Of a DNA stretch of 64,000 bases, positions 8,390-16,839 are shown in pieces. Source of the stretch: Paracoccus sphaerophysae (lineage in GTDB: Bacteria; Pseudomonadota; Alphaproteobacteria; Rhodobacterales; Rhodobacteraceae); contig NZ_JRKS01000006.1 in assembly GCF_000763805.1 (NCBI RefSeq), positions 23,184 to 87,183 of the forward strand, given 5' to 3'. Within the stretch, counting starts at the first letter, position 1. Each line of letters starts with the position of its first letter. The position numbers were made by a program, and so were the translations under genes. The notes under the pieces are model-generated. The model was not told the origin of the DNA. It did not search any database and saw only the letters and a list, made by a program, of their open reading frames with translations.

Positions 8390-9363
8390 TGCCGCCGCCT
8401 CGTCAGCCCCTGGCCCGCCTTCTCGTCACCCGCCGGATGACCGCCGCCGCCGAGGCCGCCATCAGCGCAGAATTCGACGCAACTTTCCGCGACTCGACCA
8501 CCCCCCTGACCGAGGCCGAGGCGACCGCCGCCCTCGCCCATCATGACGCGATCATGCCGACCCTGGGCGATGGCTTCACCGCCGCGGCCTTTGCCGCGGC
8601 GCCGCCTCGGGCACGGGTGCTGGGCAATTTCGGCGCCGGCTTCAACCACATCGACCTGGCCGCCGCCGCCGAGGCCGGGGTCGTCGTCACCAACACGCCC
8701 GAGGTCGTCACCGACGCCACCGCCGACATCGCCCTGACCCTGATCCTGATGACCGCCCGCCGCGCCGGCGAGGGCGAGCGACTGGTCCGCGCCGGCCGCT
8801 GGAAGGGCTGGCACCCGACCCAGATGCTGGGAATGCACGTCACCGGCCGCACCGTCGGCATCATCGGCATGGGCCGCATCGGTCAGGCGATCGCGCGCCG
8901 CTGTCACGGCGGCTTTGCGATGCAGGTGCTGTTTCACAACCGCCGCGGGGTCGCGGGGCTGGGCTTCCCGGCCCGGCAGGTGCCCTTGCCCGAGCTGCTG
9001 GCATCGTCCGACATCGTCGTGCTGGCCGTGCCCGGCGGCGCCGAGACCCGGCATCTGATCAGGGCGGACCAGCTGGCCGCGATGCAGCCGCACGCGATCC
9101 TGATCAACATCGCCCGCGGCGACGTGGTGGACGAGGCGGCGCTGATCGCCGCCTTGGACGCGGGCCAGATCGCCGGCGCCGGGCTCGTCGTCTACGAGCG
9201 TGAACCGCTGGTGCCGGACACCCTTCGTGCGCGGGACGACGTCGTGCTGCTGCCCCATCTCGGGACTGCCGCCGAAGAGGTCCGGACCGCGATGGCCCTG
9301 CGGGCGCTGGAAAACCTACGCGCGGTCCGCGACGGCCGGGACCCGCCCGACCGCGTCGCCTGA
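8389..9363 (+). CDS. D-isomer-specific 2-hydroxyacid dehydrogenase (glyoxylate/hydroxypyruvate reductase type)
   Basis: A 324-residue NAD(P)-dependent dehydrogenase. The nucleotide-binding loop GMGRIGQAIARR lies near residue 162, and the catalytic triad is visible as Arg in NIARGDVVDE, Glu in YEREPLVP and His in LPHLGTA. The order and spacing match the GyaR/GRHPR group, which reduces glyoxylate or hydroxypyruvate; the exact substrate cannot be read from sequence. In place of the common VFE of the family it has VVYEREP. It is the last gene of the proC operon, followed by a short hairpin. Confidence 0.88.
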   Translation: MPPPRQPLARLLVTRRMTAAAEAAISAEFDATFRDSTTPLTEAEATAALAHHDAIMPTLGDGFTAAAFAAAPPRARVLGNFGAGFNHIDLAAAAEAGVVVTNTPEVVTDATADIALTLILMTARRAGEGERLVRAGRWKGWHPTQMLGMHVTGRTVGIIGMGRIGQAIARRCHGGFAMQVLFHNRRGVAGLGFPARQVPLPELLASSDIVVLAVPGGAETRHLIRADQLAAMQPHAILINIARGDVVDEAALIAALDAGQIAGAGLVVYEREPLVPDTLRARDDVVLLPHLGTAAEEVRTAMALRALENLRAVRDGRDPPDRVA

Positions 9364-9377
9364 GCGGAAATGAACCT

Positions 9378-9395
9378 GCGCCGGGAACCCGGCGC
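9378..9395 (+). terminator. Hairpin after the dehydrogenase gene (weak terminator)
   Basis: GCGCCGGG and CCCGGCGC form a perfect 8-bp stem around AA, 15 bases after the stop of the dehydrogenase gene. No T run follows, so it is at best a weak or Rho-assisted terminator separating that operon from csbD. Confidence 0.45.
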
Positions 9396-9446
9396 GGGGC
9401 CGTGCGTTTCCCTGCCACAACGCGCCAGCCTACAGGAGGATGCGAC

Positions 9447-9647
9447 ATGAACTGGGATATCATCCAGGGCAAGTGGGACCAGATCAAGGGCTCGGTAAAA
9501 GAGCATTGGGGCGATCTGACCGACGACGAAGTCACCCAGATCGCGGGCAACCGCGAAAAGTTGTCCGGCAAGCTGCAAGAGCGCTATGGCTGGACCAAGA
9601 CCGAAGTCGACGAGAAGATGAACGACTTCTTCCGTCGTCACGTCTGA
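9447..9647 (+). CDS. CsbD family stress-response protein
   Basis: A 66-residue protein with the full CsbD signature: MNWDIIQGKWDQIKGSVKE at the start and GKLQERYGWTKTEVDEKMND later. Members are small, charged, largely helical proteins induced by general stress in many bacteria; their molecular role is not established. An excellent ribosome site (AGGAGG at 9434-9439) precedes the ATG at 9447, and a strong terminator follows, so the gene is an independent, probably highly expressed unit. Confidence 0.93.
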   Translation: MNWDIIQGKWDQIKGSVKEHWGDLTDDEVTQIAGNREKLSGKLQERYGWTKTEVDEKMNDFFRRHV

Positions 9648-9688
9648 TCGTCACGGCCGATTGCCTCTGGCAACGCCATGATCCAGAC

Positions 9689-9715
9689 AAAGGGCGCCCC
9701 TCGCGGGCGCCCTTT
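9689..9715 (+). terminator. Intrinsic terminator of csbD
   Basis: AAAGGGCGCCC and GGGCGCCCTTT form an 11-bp perfect stem with a 5-base loop, followed by more T and C. It lies 41 bases after the csbD stop and just ahead of the DUF1045 gene. Confidence 0.9.
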
Positions 9716-9732
9716 TCCGTTGCGAGTTTCCG

Positions 9733-10497
9733 ATGACCGAATTCCGACGCTTTGCCGTCTATGACCTCGGCCCGGCGCCGCTGGCAAGGTGGGGCGCGGC
9801 GTGGCTGGGCCGCGACGTCGTGGCGGGCCAGGATGTCGACCCGCTGGGCCCGGATGGCTGGACCCGCACCCCGCGGCGCTATGGGTTTCACGCGACGATC
9901 AAGGCGCCGTTCCGGCTCGCGGACGGGCTATCCGCCGCTGATCTGGGCGTCGCTCTGGACGATCTGTGCCGCGCGCTGGCGGCGGTGCAGATGCCGCGCC
10001 TGCGGCTGACGGAACAAGACGGGTTCCTCGCCCTCACCCCGCCGACCCAGCCGCCTTCAGTCACCGACCTCGCGGCGCAGGTCGTGGCAGCGCTCGACCG
10101 CTTCCGCGCGCCGCTGAACCCTGACGACATCGCCCGCCGCCAGCCCGACCGGCTGAGTGCGTTGGGGCGCGAAAACCTCATGCGCTGGGGCTATCCCCAT
10201 GTCATGGGCGATTTCCGCTATCACATGACCCTGACCGGCGACCTGCCCCCCGCCGACCTTTCCGCCGCCCGCGCCGCGATCGAGCCGCAGCTGAACGGGC
10301 TTCTGCCCGATCCGCACCCGGTCGCCGCGCTGGCGCTGATGGGCGAGGATGCCGACGGGCGGTTCCATCTGATCCGGCGCTGCCCGCTCGCCCCGGTCAG
10401 GGCCGCGGCAACCGCGGGCGACGGGGATCCATCGTCGCCCAGTCCGGCCACCAGCCCATCCAGTCGATCGTCCCCAGCAGGATCACCGCGACGATGA
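9733..10497 (+). CDS. DUF1045 protein, 2H-phosphoesterase-like
   Basis: A 254-residue protein with two H-x-T motifs spaced as in 2H phosphoesterases: FHATIKAPF (His near residue 53) and YHMTLTGDL (near residue 161). The family is often labelled a putative phosphonate metabolism protein because a member sits in C-P lyase operons, but no phosphonate gene is present here. In this context a hydrolase or ligase acting on a cyclic phosphate, perhaps RNA, is as likely. The last 30 residues are low complexity and run antisense through the next small gene, so the natural C-terminus may be a weakly conserved extension. Confidence 0.85.
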   Translation: MTEFRRFAVYDLGPAPLARWGAAWLGRDVVAGQDVDPLGPDGWTRTPRRYGFHATIKAPFRLADGLSAADLGVALDDLCRALAAVQMPRLRLTEQDGFLALTPPTQPPSVTDLAAQVVAALDRFRAPLNPDDIARRQPDRLSALGRENLMRWGYPHVMGDFRYHMTLTGDLPPADLSAARAAIEPQLNGLLPDPHPVAALALMGEDADGRFHLIRRCPLAPVRAAATAGDGDPSSPSPATSPSSRSSPAGSPRR

Positions 10498-10582
10498 CGC
10501 CGACGACCAGGAACACCCGCCCCTCGGAGGGCGGGTTCCGGACCCAGCGGACGGCGCGCAGCAGCCACATCATGTTGTTCAT
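10397..10582 (-). CDS. Conserved small membrane protein
   Basis: A 61-residue protein: MNNMMWLLRAVRWVRNPPS, then one membrane helix (about residues 22-38, VFLVVGVIVAVILLG) and a short polar tail. I recognise the opening WLLRAVRWVRNPPSE as typical of small proteins found across Rhodobacterales, of unknown function. It overlaps the 3' end of the convergent DUF1045 gene by 101 bases, so one of the two C-termini is probably not constrained. ATG at 10580-10582. Confidence 0.72.
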   Translation of the reverse strand: MNNMMWLLRAVRWVRNPPSEGRVFLVVGVIVAVILLGTIDWMGWWPDWATMDPRRPRLPRP

Positions 10583-10632
10583 CGCCTCATTCCTCTGCTA
10601 GACCGGGGCCGCCTGACGCCGAAGGATTGCCC

Positions 10633-11112
10633 GTGCCCAAACACGCCGAGACCCGCAACCTGCCCTGGTCGGCGCAGCAGATGTATGACCTCGTGGCCGA
10701 TGTGGAAAGCTATCCGCAGTTCCTGCCCTGGAATACCGCCGCCCGCATCCGCGCCCGCCGCCCCGGCCCGGACGGGTCCGAGATCATCGACGCCGATCTG
10801 GTCATCAGCTTCAAGGTCTTCCGCGAACGCTTCGGCAGCCGGGTGACGCTGTTCCCCGCCGAAAAGCGCATCGAGACCGACTATCTGGACGGCCCCTTCA
10901 GCCACCTGCACAGCGGCTGGGAATTCGCCGACCGCCCCGAGGGCGGCTGCGAGGTGCGGTTCTTCGTCGATTTCGAGTTCCGCAACGCCATCCTGCGCAA
11001 GGTGATCGGCGTGGTGTTCGGCGAGGCGATGCACCGGATCGTCCGCGCCTTCGAGGACCGCGCCCGGGCGCTTTACGGGTCCGGCCGCGCGGCCGAGTCC
11101 CACAGCGCGTAA
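10633..11112 (+). CDS. START-domain protein of the RatA/COQ10 family
   Basis: A 159-residue SRPBCC/START-like protein. The helix-turn QQMYDLVADVESYPQFLPW near residues 17-35 and the closing helix FGEAMHRIVRAFEDRARALYG are diagnostic. In mitochondria COQ10 chaperones ubiquinone for respiration; the E. coli homologue RatA was reported to block ribosome subunit joining. In alphaproteobacteria the quinone role is the likelier one. The start is GTG 10633-10635, giving MPKHAETRNLPW, with GAAGGA just upstream. Its end overlaps the convergent sulfotransferase gene by 40 bases. Confidence 0.9.
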   Translation: MPKHAETRNLPWSAQQMYDLVADVESYPQFLPWNTAARIRARRPGPDGSEIIDADLVISFKVFRERFGSRVTLFPAEKRIETDYLDGPFSHLHSGWEFADRPEGGCEVRFFVDFEFRNAILRKVIGVVFGEAMHRIVRAFEDRARALYGSGRAAESHSA

Positions 11113-11681
11113 TCCTCGGCCAGGGCCGCGCGCAGCCGCTCGGCGGTCGGCGCGGGCAGCGTCAGGTCGCCCGGCGGCGAGACGTTGACGCGGGGCAGCT
11201 CCAGCCGTGTGTCCAGCGCCTGTCCCAGGAACCGCACGGCGTGGTCCAGCTGCTCATAGCGAAACAGCAGGTCGGGCCCCGGATGCCCGGCGGCCGGGCG
11301 CAGGAACAGCGACTGCCGCCCCAGCGCGGCATAGGGCGGGCGCTTGCCCTCGGACAGGTAGTCCTCGACGAACCCCTCGAAGCTGATGCCGATGGTGCTG
11401 TTGGGCTTGCCCGCCTGCTGGGGGCGGGCGCGATAGCGATACCAGCTGCCCAGCCACGACACGGGTTCCCTGATCACCGCCATGACCCGAAACGGCGGGC
11501 CGGGGATAGTCTTCAGAAGCGGCAGGATCGAGTTCTGATACTGCCGCATCGTCAGGTGCTTGATCTCGGGCCGGGCGCGCAGCACGACCTGCGCACGGGG
11601 GGCCAGCACGTCCTCCAGCGCCGTCGTGCCGGTCTTGGGCACCGACAGCAGAACCAGACGGGGGGCGACGAAACCCAGCAT
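11073..11681 (-). CDS. Sulfotransferase family protein
   Basis: A 202-residue protein with the 5'-phosphosulfate loop SVPKTGTTALE (residues 13-23) that binds PAPS, and a later candidate 3'-phosphate segment VIREPVSWLGSWY. It would transfer sulfate from PAPS to a carbohydrate or other hydroxyl acceptor, which is unknown. It has no signal peptide or membrane anchor. It is short compared with 250-300 residue family members but has no obvious break. Start ATG at 11679-11681; it is divergent from the HAD gene. Confidence 0.82.
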   Translation of the reverse strand: MLGFVAPRLVLLSVPKTGTTALEDVLAPRAQVVLRARPEIKHLTMRQYQNSILPLLKTIPGPPFRVMAVIREPVSWLGSWYRYRARPQQAGKPNSTIGISFEGFVEDYLSEGKRPPYAALGRQSLFLRPAAGHPGPDLLFRYEQLDHAVRFLGQALDTRLELPRVNVSPPGDLTLPAPTAERLRAALAEDYALWDSAARPDP

Positions 11682-11777
11682 GAGGGGCCTTTCCTGACTG
11701 GCGACGGGTATCCCCGCCCGCGCCGCGCTTGGCAAGTCCCGCCGGGCGTGGTTGATGGGGGCAGGAAAGGGCGCGCG

Positions 11778-12374
11778 GTGGACATCATCTTCGACCTTGG
11801 CAACGTGCTGATCGCGTGGGATCTGCATGCCGGTTTCGCCGACGACTTCGCGACCGAGGCGGAATTGCAGGCCTATCTCGACCGGGTGGGCTTCGCCGCC
11901 TGGAACCACCAGGCCGATGCCGGCCGCCCCTGGGCCGAGCTGATCGAGGACCTGTCGCGCCGTCACGGCGCCGATGCGGCGCCGGCGATCCACTACCCCG
12001 CCCGTCACCGGCTGACCATCGCCGAGCCCATCGAGGACACCTGGGCGCTGGTGGACCGGCTGGGCGCGCGCGGGCACCGGCTGTTCGCGCTGACCAACTG
12101 GTCGGCAGAAACCTTCGGCGACGCGCTGGCGCTGCATCCGCGGCTGGACGTGTTCGCCGATATCGTCGTGTCCGGGCGCGAGCGGGTCGCCAAGCCCGAT
12201 CCGGCGATCTTCCGCATCCTGCTGGACCGCAACCGGCTGCGGGCTGCGGATTGCGTCTACGTCGACGACAACGCCGCCAATGTCGTGGCTGCCCGCGATC
12301 TGGCCATCGACGGCATCCGGTTCACCGACCCCGCGGCGCTGGAACGCGACCTGGCGATGCGCGGGCTTCTGTAA
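11778..12374 (+). CDS. HAD-superfamily hydrolase (haloacid dehalogenase-like, IA type)
   Basis: A 198-residue phosphatase-like protein. HAD motif I is atypical: IIFDLGNVLI, where the nucleophile Asp is followed by LGN, so the usual second Asp is Asn; this is characteristic of the YihX-like group of sugar phosphatases. Motif II is LTNWS, motif III Lys in RVAKPDPAIF and motif IV VYVDDNAANV. The substrate is unknown. The start is GTG 11778-11780, giving MDIIFDLGN. Confidence 0.87.
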   Translation: MDIIFDLGNVLIAWDLHAGFADDFATEAELQAYLDRVGFAAWNHQADAGRPWAELIEDLSRRHGADAAPAIHYPARHRLTIAEPIEDTWALVDRLGARGHRLFALTNWSAETFGDALALHPRLDVFADIVVSGRERVAKPDPAIFRILLDRNRLRAADCVYVDDNAANVVAARDLAIDGIRFTDPAALERDLAMRGLL

Positions 12375-12431
12375 GGTGGACCTTGGCGCCCCCGCGTGGC
12401 ACCTGTGGGGGCAGCCAGCAGGGGACCGCCA

Positions 12432-13001
12432 ATGACCGCACGCGACCGCGTCTTCATCGCCATCGACGAGGCCAACGCCGCCGATCCGCGGCTCGAGGAC
12501 GGCCAGCCAGCCGAGCTGCTGTATGGCCAGCGGATGACCGCCGAACAGCAGCATCTGCACCCCGACGCGACCGACCCCCTGGCCATTGCCTGCCGCGGCC
12601 AGCACATCGAACGCTGGATGCTGCCGCGCAGCGCCTATCCCGAGGGCCGCGAGGGGTATCTGACCTGGCGCCGCGACCAGGGCCGCCGCCATGCCGACCG
12701 CGTGATGGCGCTGATGCGCGACGCCGGCTATGCCGAGCCCGACATCGATGCCGCAGGACGGATGCTGCGCAAGGAGGGCATCAAGCGCGACCCGCAGGTG
12801 CAGGCGCTGGAGGATGTGGCCTGCTTTACCTTCATCCGCCACTACCTCGGTGATTTCGCCACCACCCAGGACCCCGACCAGCTGCTGCGGATCGTGCAGA
12901 AGACCGCGCGCAAGATGTCGTCCGCAGCGCGGGCGCGGGCGCTCGAGGAGTTCCCGATGCCCGACGCCTTCGCCGCGGCCTTCCGCGCCGAGGCGCCATG
13001 A
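12432..13001 (+). CDS. DUF4202 domain-containing protein
   Basis: A 189-residue all-helical protein matching DUF4202: RVFIAIDEANAADP at the start, CRGQHIERWMLPRSAYPEGR and LRKEGIKRDPQVQALEDVAC in the middle. Several invariant His, Arg and Asp residues suggest an HD-like metal site, but its activity is not known. Its stop overlaps the start of the CbiX-type gene (12998-13001), so it likely shares its pathway, perhaps sulfite/siroheme metabolism, where DUF4202 genes are frequent neighbours in this group. Confidence 0.82.
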   Translation: MTARDRVFIAIDEANAADPRLEDGQPAELLYGQRMTAEQQHLHPDATDPLAIACRGQHIERWMLPRSAYPEGREGYLTWRRDQGRRHADRVMALMRDAGYAEPDIDAAGRMLRKEGIKRDPQVQALEDVACFTFIRHYLGDFATTQDPDQLLRIVQKTARKMSSAARARALEEFPMPDAFAAAFRAEAP

Positions 13002-13720
13002 TGCCGCGCTGCGTTGGCTGCGACTGCGCCGAGCCTGCGCCGCAGGGCGCTCCGGACTTTGCGATCGTCGCCCACGGCCAGCCCGGCGATCCTGGCGCGC
13101 TGCAGCCCGAGATCGAGGCGCTGGCCGCCGCCGCCGCCGCGCTGCTGCCCGGCCGCCGCGTCCTCGGCGCGACGCTGGCCTGTCCCCGCAGCCTGGCCAC
13201 GCTCAAGGGCGTCGGCGCCGTCTATCCGCTGTTCATGGCCGGCGGCTGGTTCGTCAATGCCGAGATGCCGCGCCGGCTGACCGCTGCGGGCGTTACCGGT
13301 TATAAGGTGCTTTCGCCGCTGGGCCTCGATCCCGCCCTGCCGCGGCTGGGGGGCCGGATCGCCGAGGATACCGCGCGGGCGGCCGGGCTGGACCCGGCCC
13401 GGACGACCCTGGTGGTGGCCGGGCACGGGTCGTCGAAATCTTCGGCCTCGGCCGACAGCACCCGCGCCTTTGCCGCGGCGCTGCCGCCAGGCTTTGCGCG
13501 CGTGGTGACCGGCTTCATCGAAGAGCTGCCCTACCTCAACGCCATCCAGCTGGATGGTCCCGCGATCTGCCTGCCCTTTTTCGCCACCAACGGAGAGCAT
13601 ACCAAAATCGATATACCGGAGGCGTGGACGGCGCTCGGGAGCCCCGGACCCATCGCGCCGCCGATCGGCACCACGCCCGACATTCCCGCGCTGATCGCCG
13701 CCAGCCTGCGCGCCGCCTGA
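12998..13720 (+). CDS. CbiX/SirB-like chelatase family protein
   Basis: A 240-residue protein made of two tandem class II chelatase-like half domains. The first begins DFAIVAHGQPGDPG with the metal-site His, the second VVAGHGSSKSSASADSTRAF with another His, and PFFATNGEHTKIDIPEAW ends the second half. Family members insert Co or Fe into tetrapyrroles for cobalamin or siroheme. It overlaps the DUF4202 gene by 4 bases and is followed by a strong terminator, so the two genes are an operon. Ferrochelatase activity for siroheme is my inference. Confidence 0.8.
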   Translation: MMPRCVGCDCAEPAPQGAPDFAIVAHGQPGDPGALQPEIEALAAAAAALLPGRRVLGATLACPRSLATLKGVGAVYPLFMAGGWFVNAEMPRRLTAAGVTGYKVLSPLGLDPALPRLGGRIAEDTARAAGLDPARTTLVVAGHGSSKSSASADSTRAFAAALPPGFARVVTGFIEELPYLNAIQLDGPAICLPFFATNGEHTKIDIPEAWTALGSPGPIAPPIGTTPDIPALIAASLRAA

Positions 13721-13733
13721 CCCGCAAGAAGAA

Positions 13734-13759
13734 AGGCCCCGGAGCTTCCTCCGGGGCCT
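13734..13759. terminator. Bidirectional intrinsic terminator between the CbiX gene and the TRAP operon
   Basis: AGGCCCCGGAG and CTCCGGGGCCT form a perfect 11-bp stem with a 4-base loop (CTTC). It lies 13 bases past the CbiX-gene stop and 24 bases past the end of the convergent TRAP large-permease gene. Confidence 0.9.
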
Positions 13760-13783
13760 CTCTCGTCCGATCTGCCGGGTGCC

Positions 13784-15106
13784 TTACATCCCTAGCGCGC
13801 GCGGCAGCCACAGCGAGATGGCCGGCACGTAGGTCACCAGCACCAAGAACACGAGCGCCGTCAGCAGCCACGGCAGCGCCGCCTTGCTGACCTCGGTCAG
13901 GCCCAGCTTCGAGATCGCCGAGCCGACATACAGGTTCAGGCCCACCGGCGGGGTGCAGAGCCCGATTTCCATGTTGACGACCAGCATGATCCCGAAATGC
14001 ACCGGATCGACGCCCAGCTTCACCGCGACCGGGTAAAGGATCGGGGCCATGATGAGGACGATCGCCGACGGCTCCATCACCATGCCGATGAACAGCAGCA
14101 TGACGTTGACCATGATCAGGAAGCCGATCTTGCCCAGCCCCAGGTCGACGATCCAGGCCGACAGCGCCTGCGGGATCTGCTCGGACGTCAGGATGAAGGC
14201 GAACATCACCGCGTTGGTGATGATGTAGAGCAGCATCGCCGACATCGCGGCCGAGCTGAGCAACACCCTGGGCACGTCGCGCAGACGGATGTCCTTGTAG
14301 ACCCAGACGGCAATGACGAAGGCATAGACGGCGCTGACTGCCGCCGCCTCGGTCGGGGTGAACAGGCCGCCGTAGATACCGCCCATGATGATGACGATCA
14401 GCATCAGGCCCCAGACCGATTCCCGGAGCGCCTGCCAGCGCTCGCGGAAGCTGGCGCGCTGCATCCGCGGATAGCCGTTCTTCCACGCCCGATAGAAAGT
14501 CGTGAAACCCAGCATCGCGGCCAGCATCAGGCCCGGGATCACCCCGGCCATGAACAGCGCCCCGATCGAGGCCGACATCACCGTCTCGCCGTTCGGACCC
14601 GAGACGACCATCCCAGAGGTGGCGACCGAATACATGACCATCACGATCGAGGGCGGGATCAGGATGCCGAGGCCCCCCGCGGTGGCGATCGAGCCGACGC
14701 CGAACTGCGCCGGATAGCCCTGCCGCACCATCGCCGGGATAAGGATCGAGCCGACCGCCATCACCGTAGCCGGCGACGACCCCGAGATGGCGGCGAACAG
14801 CGCGCAGGCCAGCACCGCGGCCAAACCCATCCCGCCATACCAGTGCCCGACCATCGACGAGGCAAAGCGGATCATCCGCCGCGCCACACCCCCATGGGTC
14901 AGGAAGTTGCCCGCCAGGATGAAGAACGGGATCGCCATGATCTCGAACTTCTCGATGCCGGTGAACAGCTTCAGCGCGATGCTGTCCATCGGGATGTCGG
15001 TGAAGGCGAACAGGAAGCTGAACACCGTCAGGCCCAGCGCGATCGACACAGGCATCCCGGTGATCAGCAGCGCGGCCAGGATAAGGAAGATGACGATCGC
15101 GCTCAT
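13784..15106 (-). CDS. TRAP transporter large permease (DctM)
   Basis: A 440-residue membrane protein with about 12 hydrophobic segments and DctM signatures: FFILAGNFLTHGGVA, AAISGSSPATVMAVG, GGLGILIPPSIVMVMY and NMEIGLCTPPVGLNLYVG. It is the Na+- or proton-coupled channel subunit that moves substrate delivered by the periplasmic receptor. Its ATG overlaps the small permease stop (ATGA), and the set dctP-dctQ-dctM is complete on this strand in that order of transcription. The family ligand range is C4-dicarboxylates and other organic acids. Confidence 0.95.
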   Translation of the reverse strand: MSAIVIFLILAALLITGMPVSIALGLTVFSFLFAFTDIPMDSIALKLFTGIEKFEIMAIPFFILAGNFLTHGGVARRMIRFASSMVGHWYGGMGLAAVLACALFAAISGSSPATVMAVGSILIPAMVRQGYPAQFGVGSIATAGGLGILIPPSIVMVMYSVATSGMVVSGPNGETVMSASIGALFMAGVIPGLMLAAMLGFTTFYRAWKNGYPRMQRASFRERWQALRESVWGLMLIVIIMGGIYGGLFTPTEAAAVSAVYAFVIAVWVYKDIRLRDVPRVLLSSAAMSAMLLYIITNAVMFAFILTSEQIPQALSAWIVDLGLGKIGFLIMVNVMLLFIGMVMEPSAIVLIMAPILYPVAVKLGVDPVHFGIMLVVNMEIGLCTPPVGLNLYVGSAISKLGLTEVSKAALPWLLTALVFLVLVTYVPAISLWLPRALGM

Positions 15107-15729
15107 GCGTGGCCCCCCTTGGCGAGGTCCTGCGCCTCGTCCTCGATGCCGTCGACGGCTCCGTGGTCGTGATGGGCGACGAAACCGATGGTGATGTACA
15201 GGTAGAGCGCCTGGATGAAGCGGAAGCACATCAGCGCCGACCCCAGCGGCACGGCCAGGTAGATGATCCACATCGGCCATTCGAGGTCGGGCGAGGTCTG
15301 CCCACCCTGGCGCACGTGCCAGACGAAGTCGGTGCCGATCCAGACGAGGATCGCGGTGAAGATGATCCCGCCCGACATGGCGATGATCGTCATGATCCGG
15401 CGCGCCTGGCCCTCCAGCCGCTCGACCAGGATGTCGACGCCGACATGGATGCCGACCCGGACCCCGTAGGCGGCACCGAACTTGGCCATCCAGACGAACA
15501 GGTAGATGCACAGCTCCTGCGCCCAGACCAGGTTCAGCGACTTGAGCGTCATGAACGAGGACTTGGCGAAATCGGCCAGCCCCTCCATCTCGTGGCCGCG
15601 CGCCCAGCGCATCGTGCTGGCGGTGAAATCCAGCGAATAGCGCTGCGCCACCGACACGAAGATCAGCAGCGTCGCCGCGGCGATCAGCGTGGCGATCAGG
15701 ATTTCTTCCAGCCTGTCGAGCAGTCTCAT
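15103..15729 (-). CDS. TRAP transporter small permease (DctQ)
   Basis: A 208-residue protein with four membrane helices, the DctQ layout. The conserved WAQELCIYLFVWMAKFGAA segment lies near residue 70 and a third helix follows RRIMTIIAM. A hydrophilic insert with LADFAKSSFMTLKSLN after the first helix makes it longer than minimal 160-residue members, as in the C4-dicarboxylate-type branch. It is coupled to the large permease by a 4-base overlap and separated from dctP by 117 bases containing a hairpin. Confidence 0.9.
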   Translation of the reverse strand: MRLLDRLEEILIATLIAAATLLIFVSVAQRYSLDFTASTMRWARGHEMEGLADFAKSSFMTLKSLNLVWAQELCIYLFVWMAKFGAAYGVRVGIHVGVDILVERLEGQARRIMTIIAMSGGIIFTAILVWIGTDFVWHVRQGGQTSPDLEWPMWIIYLAVPLGSALMCFRFIQALYLYITIGFVAHHDHGAVDGIEDEAQDLAKGGHA

Positions 15730-15800
15730 GACGGTCTCCTCCGCATCGCCCCGTTCCTCAGCATATCCCCGTCCCTTGTGCTTGTCGTTGCGTCGCGAAA

Positions 15801-15825
15801 GGGCCGGGCACGTCCGGCCCGGCCC
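15801..15825 (-). promoter_or_regulatory. Hairpin between the receptor and permease genes of the TRAP operon
   Basis: On the minus strand GGGCCGGG, a 9-base loop and CCCGGCCC form a perfect 8-bp stem followed by TTTCGC, within 50 bases after the dctP stop. It may partly terminate or stabilise transcripts so that the receptor is made in excess over permeases, a common arrangement in TRAP operons. The short T run makes full termination unlikely. Confidence 0.5.
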
Positions 15826-15846
15826 GTCGCTGCCGCCGAGAGCGGC

Positions 15847-16839
15847 TTACTGGGCGGTGGCCGCCTCGATCGACTTGATGAGGTCGGCGCCGATGCGGTC
15901 GGCCATTTCCTCGCGCACCGGAGTCAGCGCCTCGACCCAGGCGGTCTTTTCCTCGGGGGTCAGCTCGTGGAATTCGGTCTTGCCGGCATCCTTCATCGCC
16001 TGCAGCGCCTTGTCGTTTTCTTCCTTGGCGATGCCGTTGCCGTATTCGGTCGCCTCGGCCACCGCCTTGTCCAGACTGGCGCGCACGTCCTCGGGCAGGC
16101 CGTCCCAGAACTTCTTGTTCACGATCAGCGCATAGCCCAGATAGCCGTGGTTCGACAGGGTGGCGTGTTTCTGCACCTCGTGCATCTTCTGGGTGTACAT
16201 GTTCGAGGGCGGGTTTTCGGTCCCGTCCACGACGCCGGTCTGCAGCGCCTGGTAGACTTCCGAGAAGGCCATGACCTGCGGCACCGCGCCCAGCGCGTTC
16301 ATCTGCGCTTCCAGCACCTTGGACGACTGGATGCGCATCTTGAGCCCGAGGAAGTCGTCGGGGGTGTGCAGCTTGGAGTTGGCCGACATGATCTTGAAGC
16401 CGTTGTCCCAGAAGGCCAGGCCCTTGATCCCCTTGTCTTCCAGCTTGGCCAGCATCCCCTTGCCGACCTCGCCGTCGGTCACCTTGCGCAGCTGGTCATA
16501 GCCGTCGAAGATGTAGGGCAGATCGAACGCCTCGAAATCGGAAATTCCGAGCGGGCCGAACTTGGCCAGAGACGGCGCCAGCATCTGGACCGCGCCCAAC
16601 TGCAGCGCCTCGAGCTCTTCCTTGTCCTTGTAGAGCTGCGAGTTCGGATAGACTTCGACCTTGACCTTGCCCTCGGTGTATTTCTCGGCCAGCTCCTTGA
16701 ACTTTTCGGCGGCCTTGCCCTTGGGCGTGTCCGGGGCCACGACATGGCTGAACTTGATGGTGACGTCCTGCGCAAGGGCAGGCACGGCCAGCGTGACGGC
16801 GACCAGCGCGGCAAGGCTGGTCCTGAGGATCGTGTTCAT
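15847..16839 (-). CDS. TRAP transporter substrate-binding protein (DctP family)
   Basis: A 330-residue periplasmic receptor with a signal peptide (cleavage near VPALAQD, residue 23). Family marks are IKFSHVVAPDTPKGKAAEKF, GLKMRIQSSKVLEAQMNALGA (the Arg that binds the ligand carboxylate) and YQALQTGVVDGTENPPSNM. It resembles the DctP branch that binds succinate, malate or fumarate. It is first in the three-gene TRAP operon, and the cleaved N-terminus and ATG at 16837-16839 fit. No regulator of the two-component dct type is adjacent. Confidence 0.93.
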   Translation of the reverse strand: MNTILRTSLAALVAVTLAVPALAQDVTIKFSHVVAPDTPKGKAAEKFKELAEKYTEGKVKVEVYPNSQLYKDKEELEALQLGAVQMLAPSLAKFGPLGISDFEAFDLPYIFDGYDQLRKVTDGEVGKGMLAKLEDKGIKGLAFWDNGFKIMSANSKLHTPDDFLGLKMRIQSSKVLEAQMNALGAVPQVMAFSEVYQALQTGVVDGTENPPSNMYTQKMHEVQKHATLSNHGYLGYALIVNKKFWDGLPEDVRASLDKAVAEATEYGNGIAKEENDKALQAMKDAGKTEFHELTPEEKTAWVEALTPVREEMADRIGADLIKSIEAATAQ

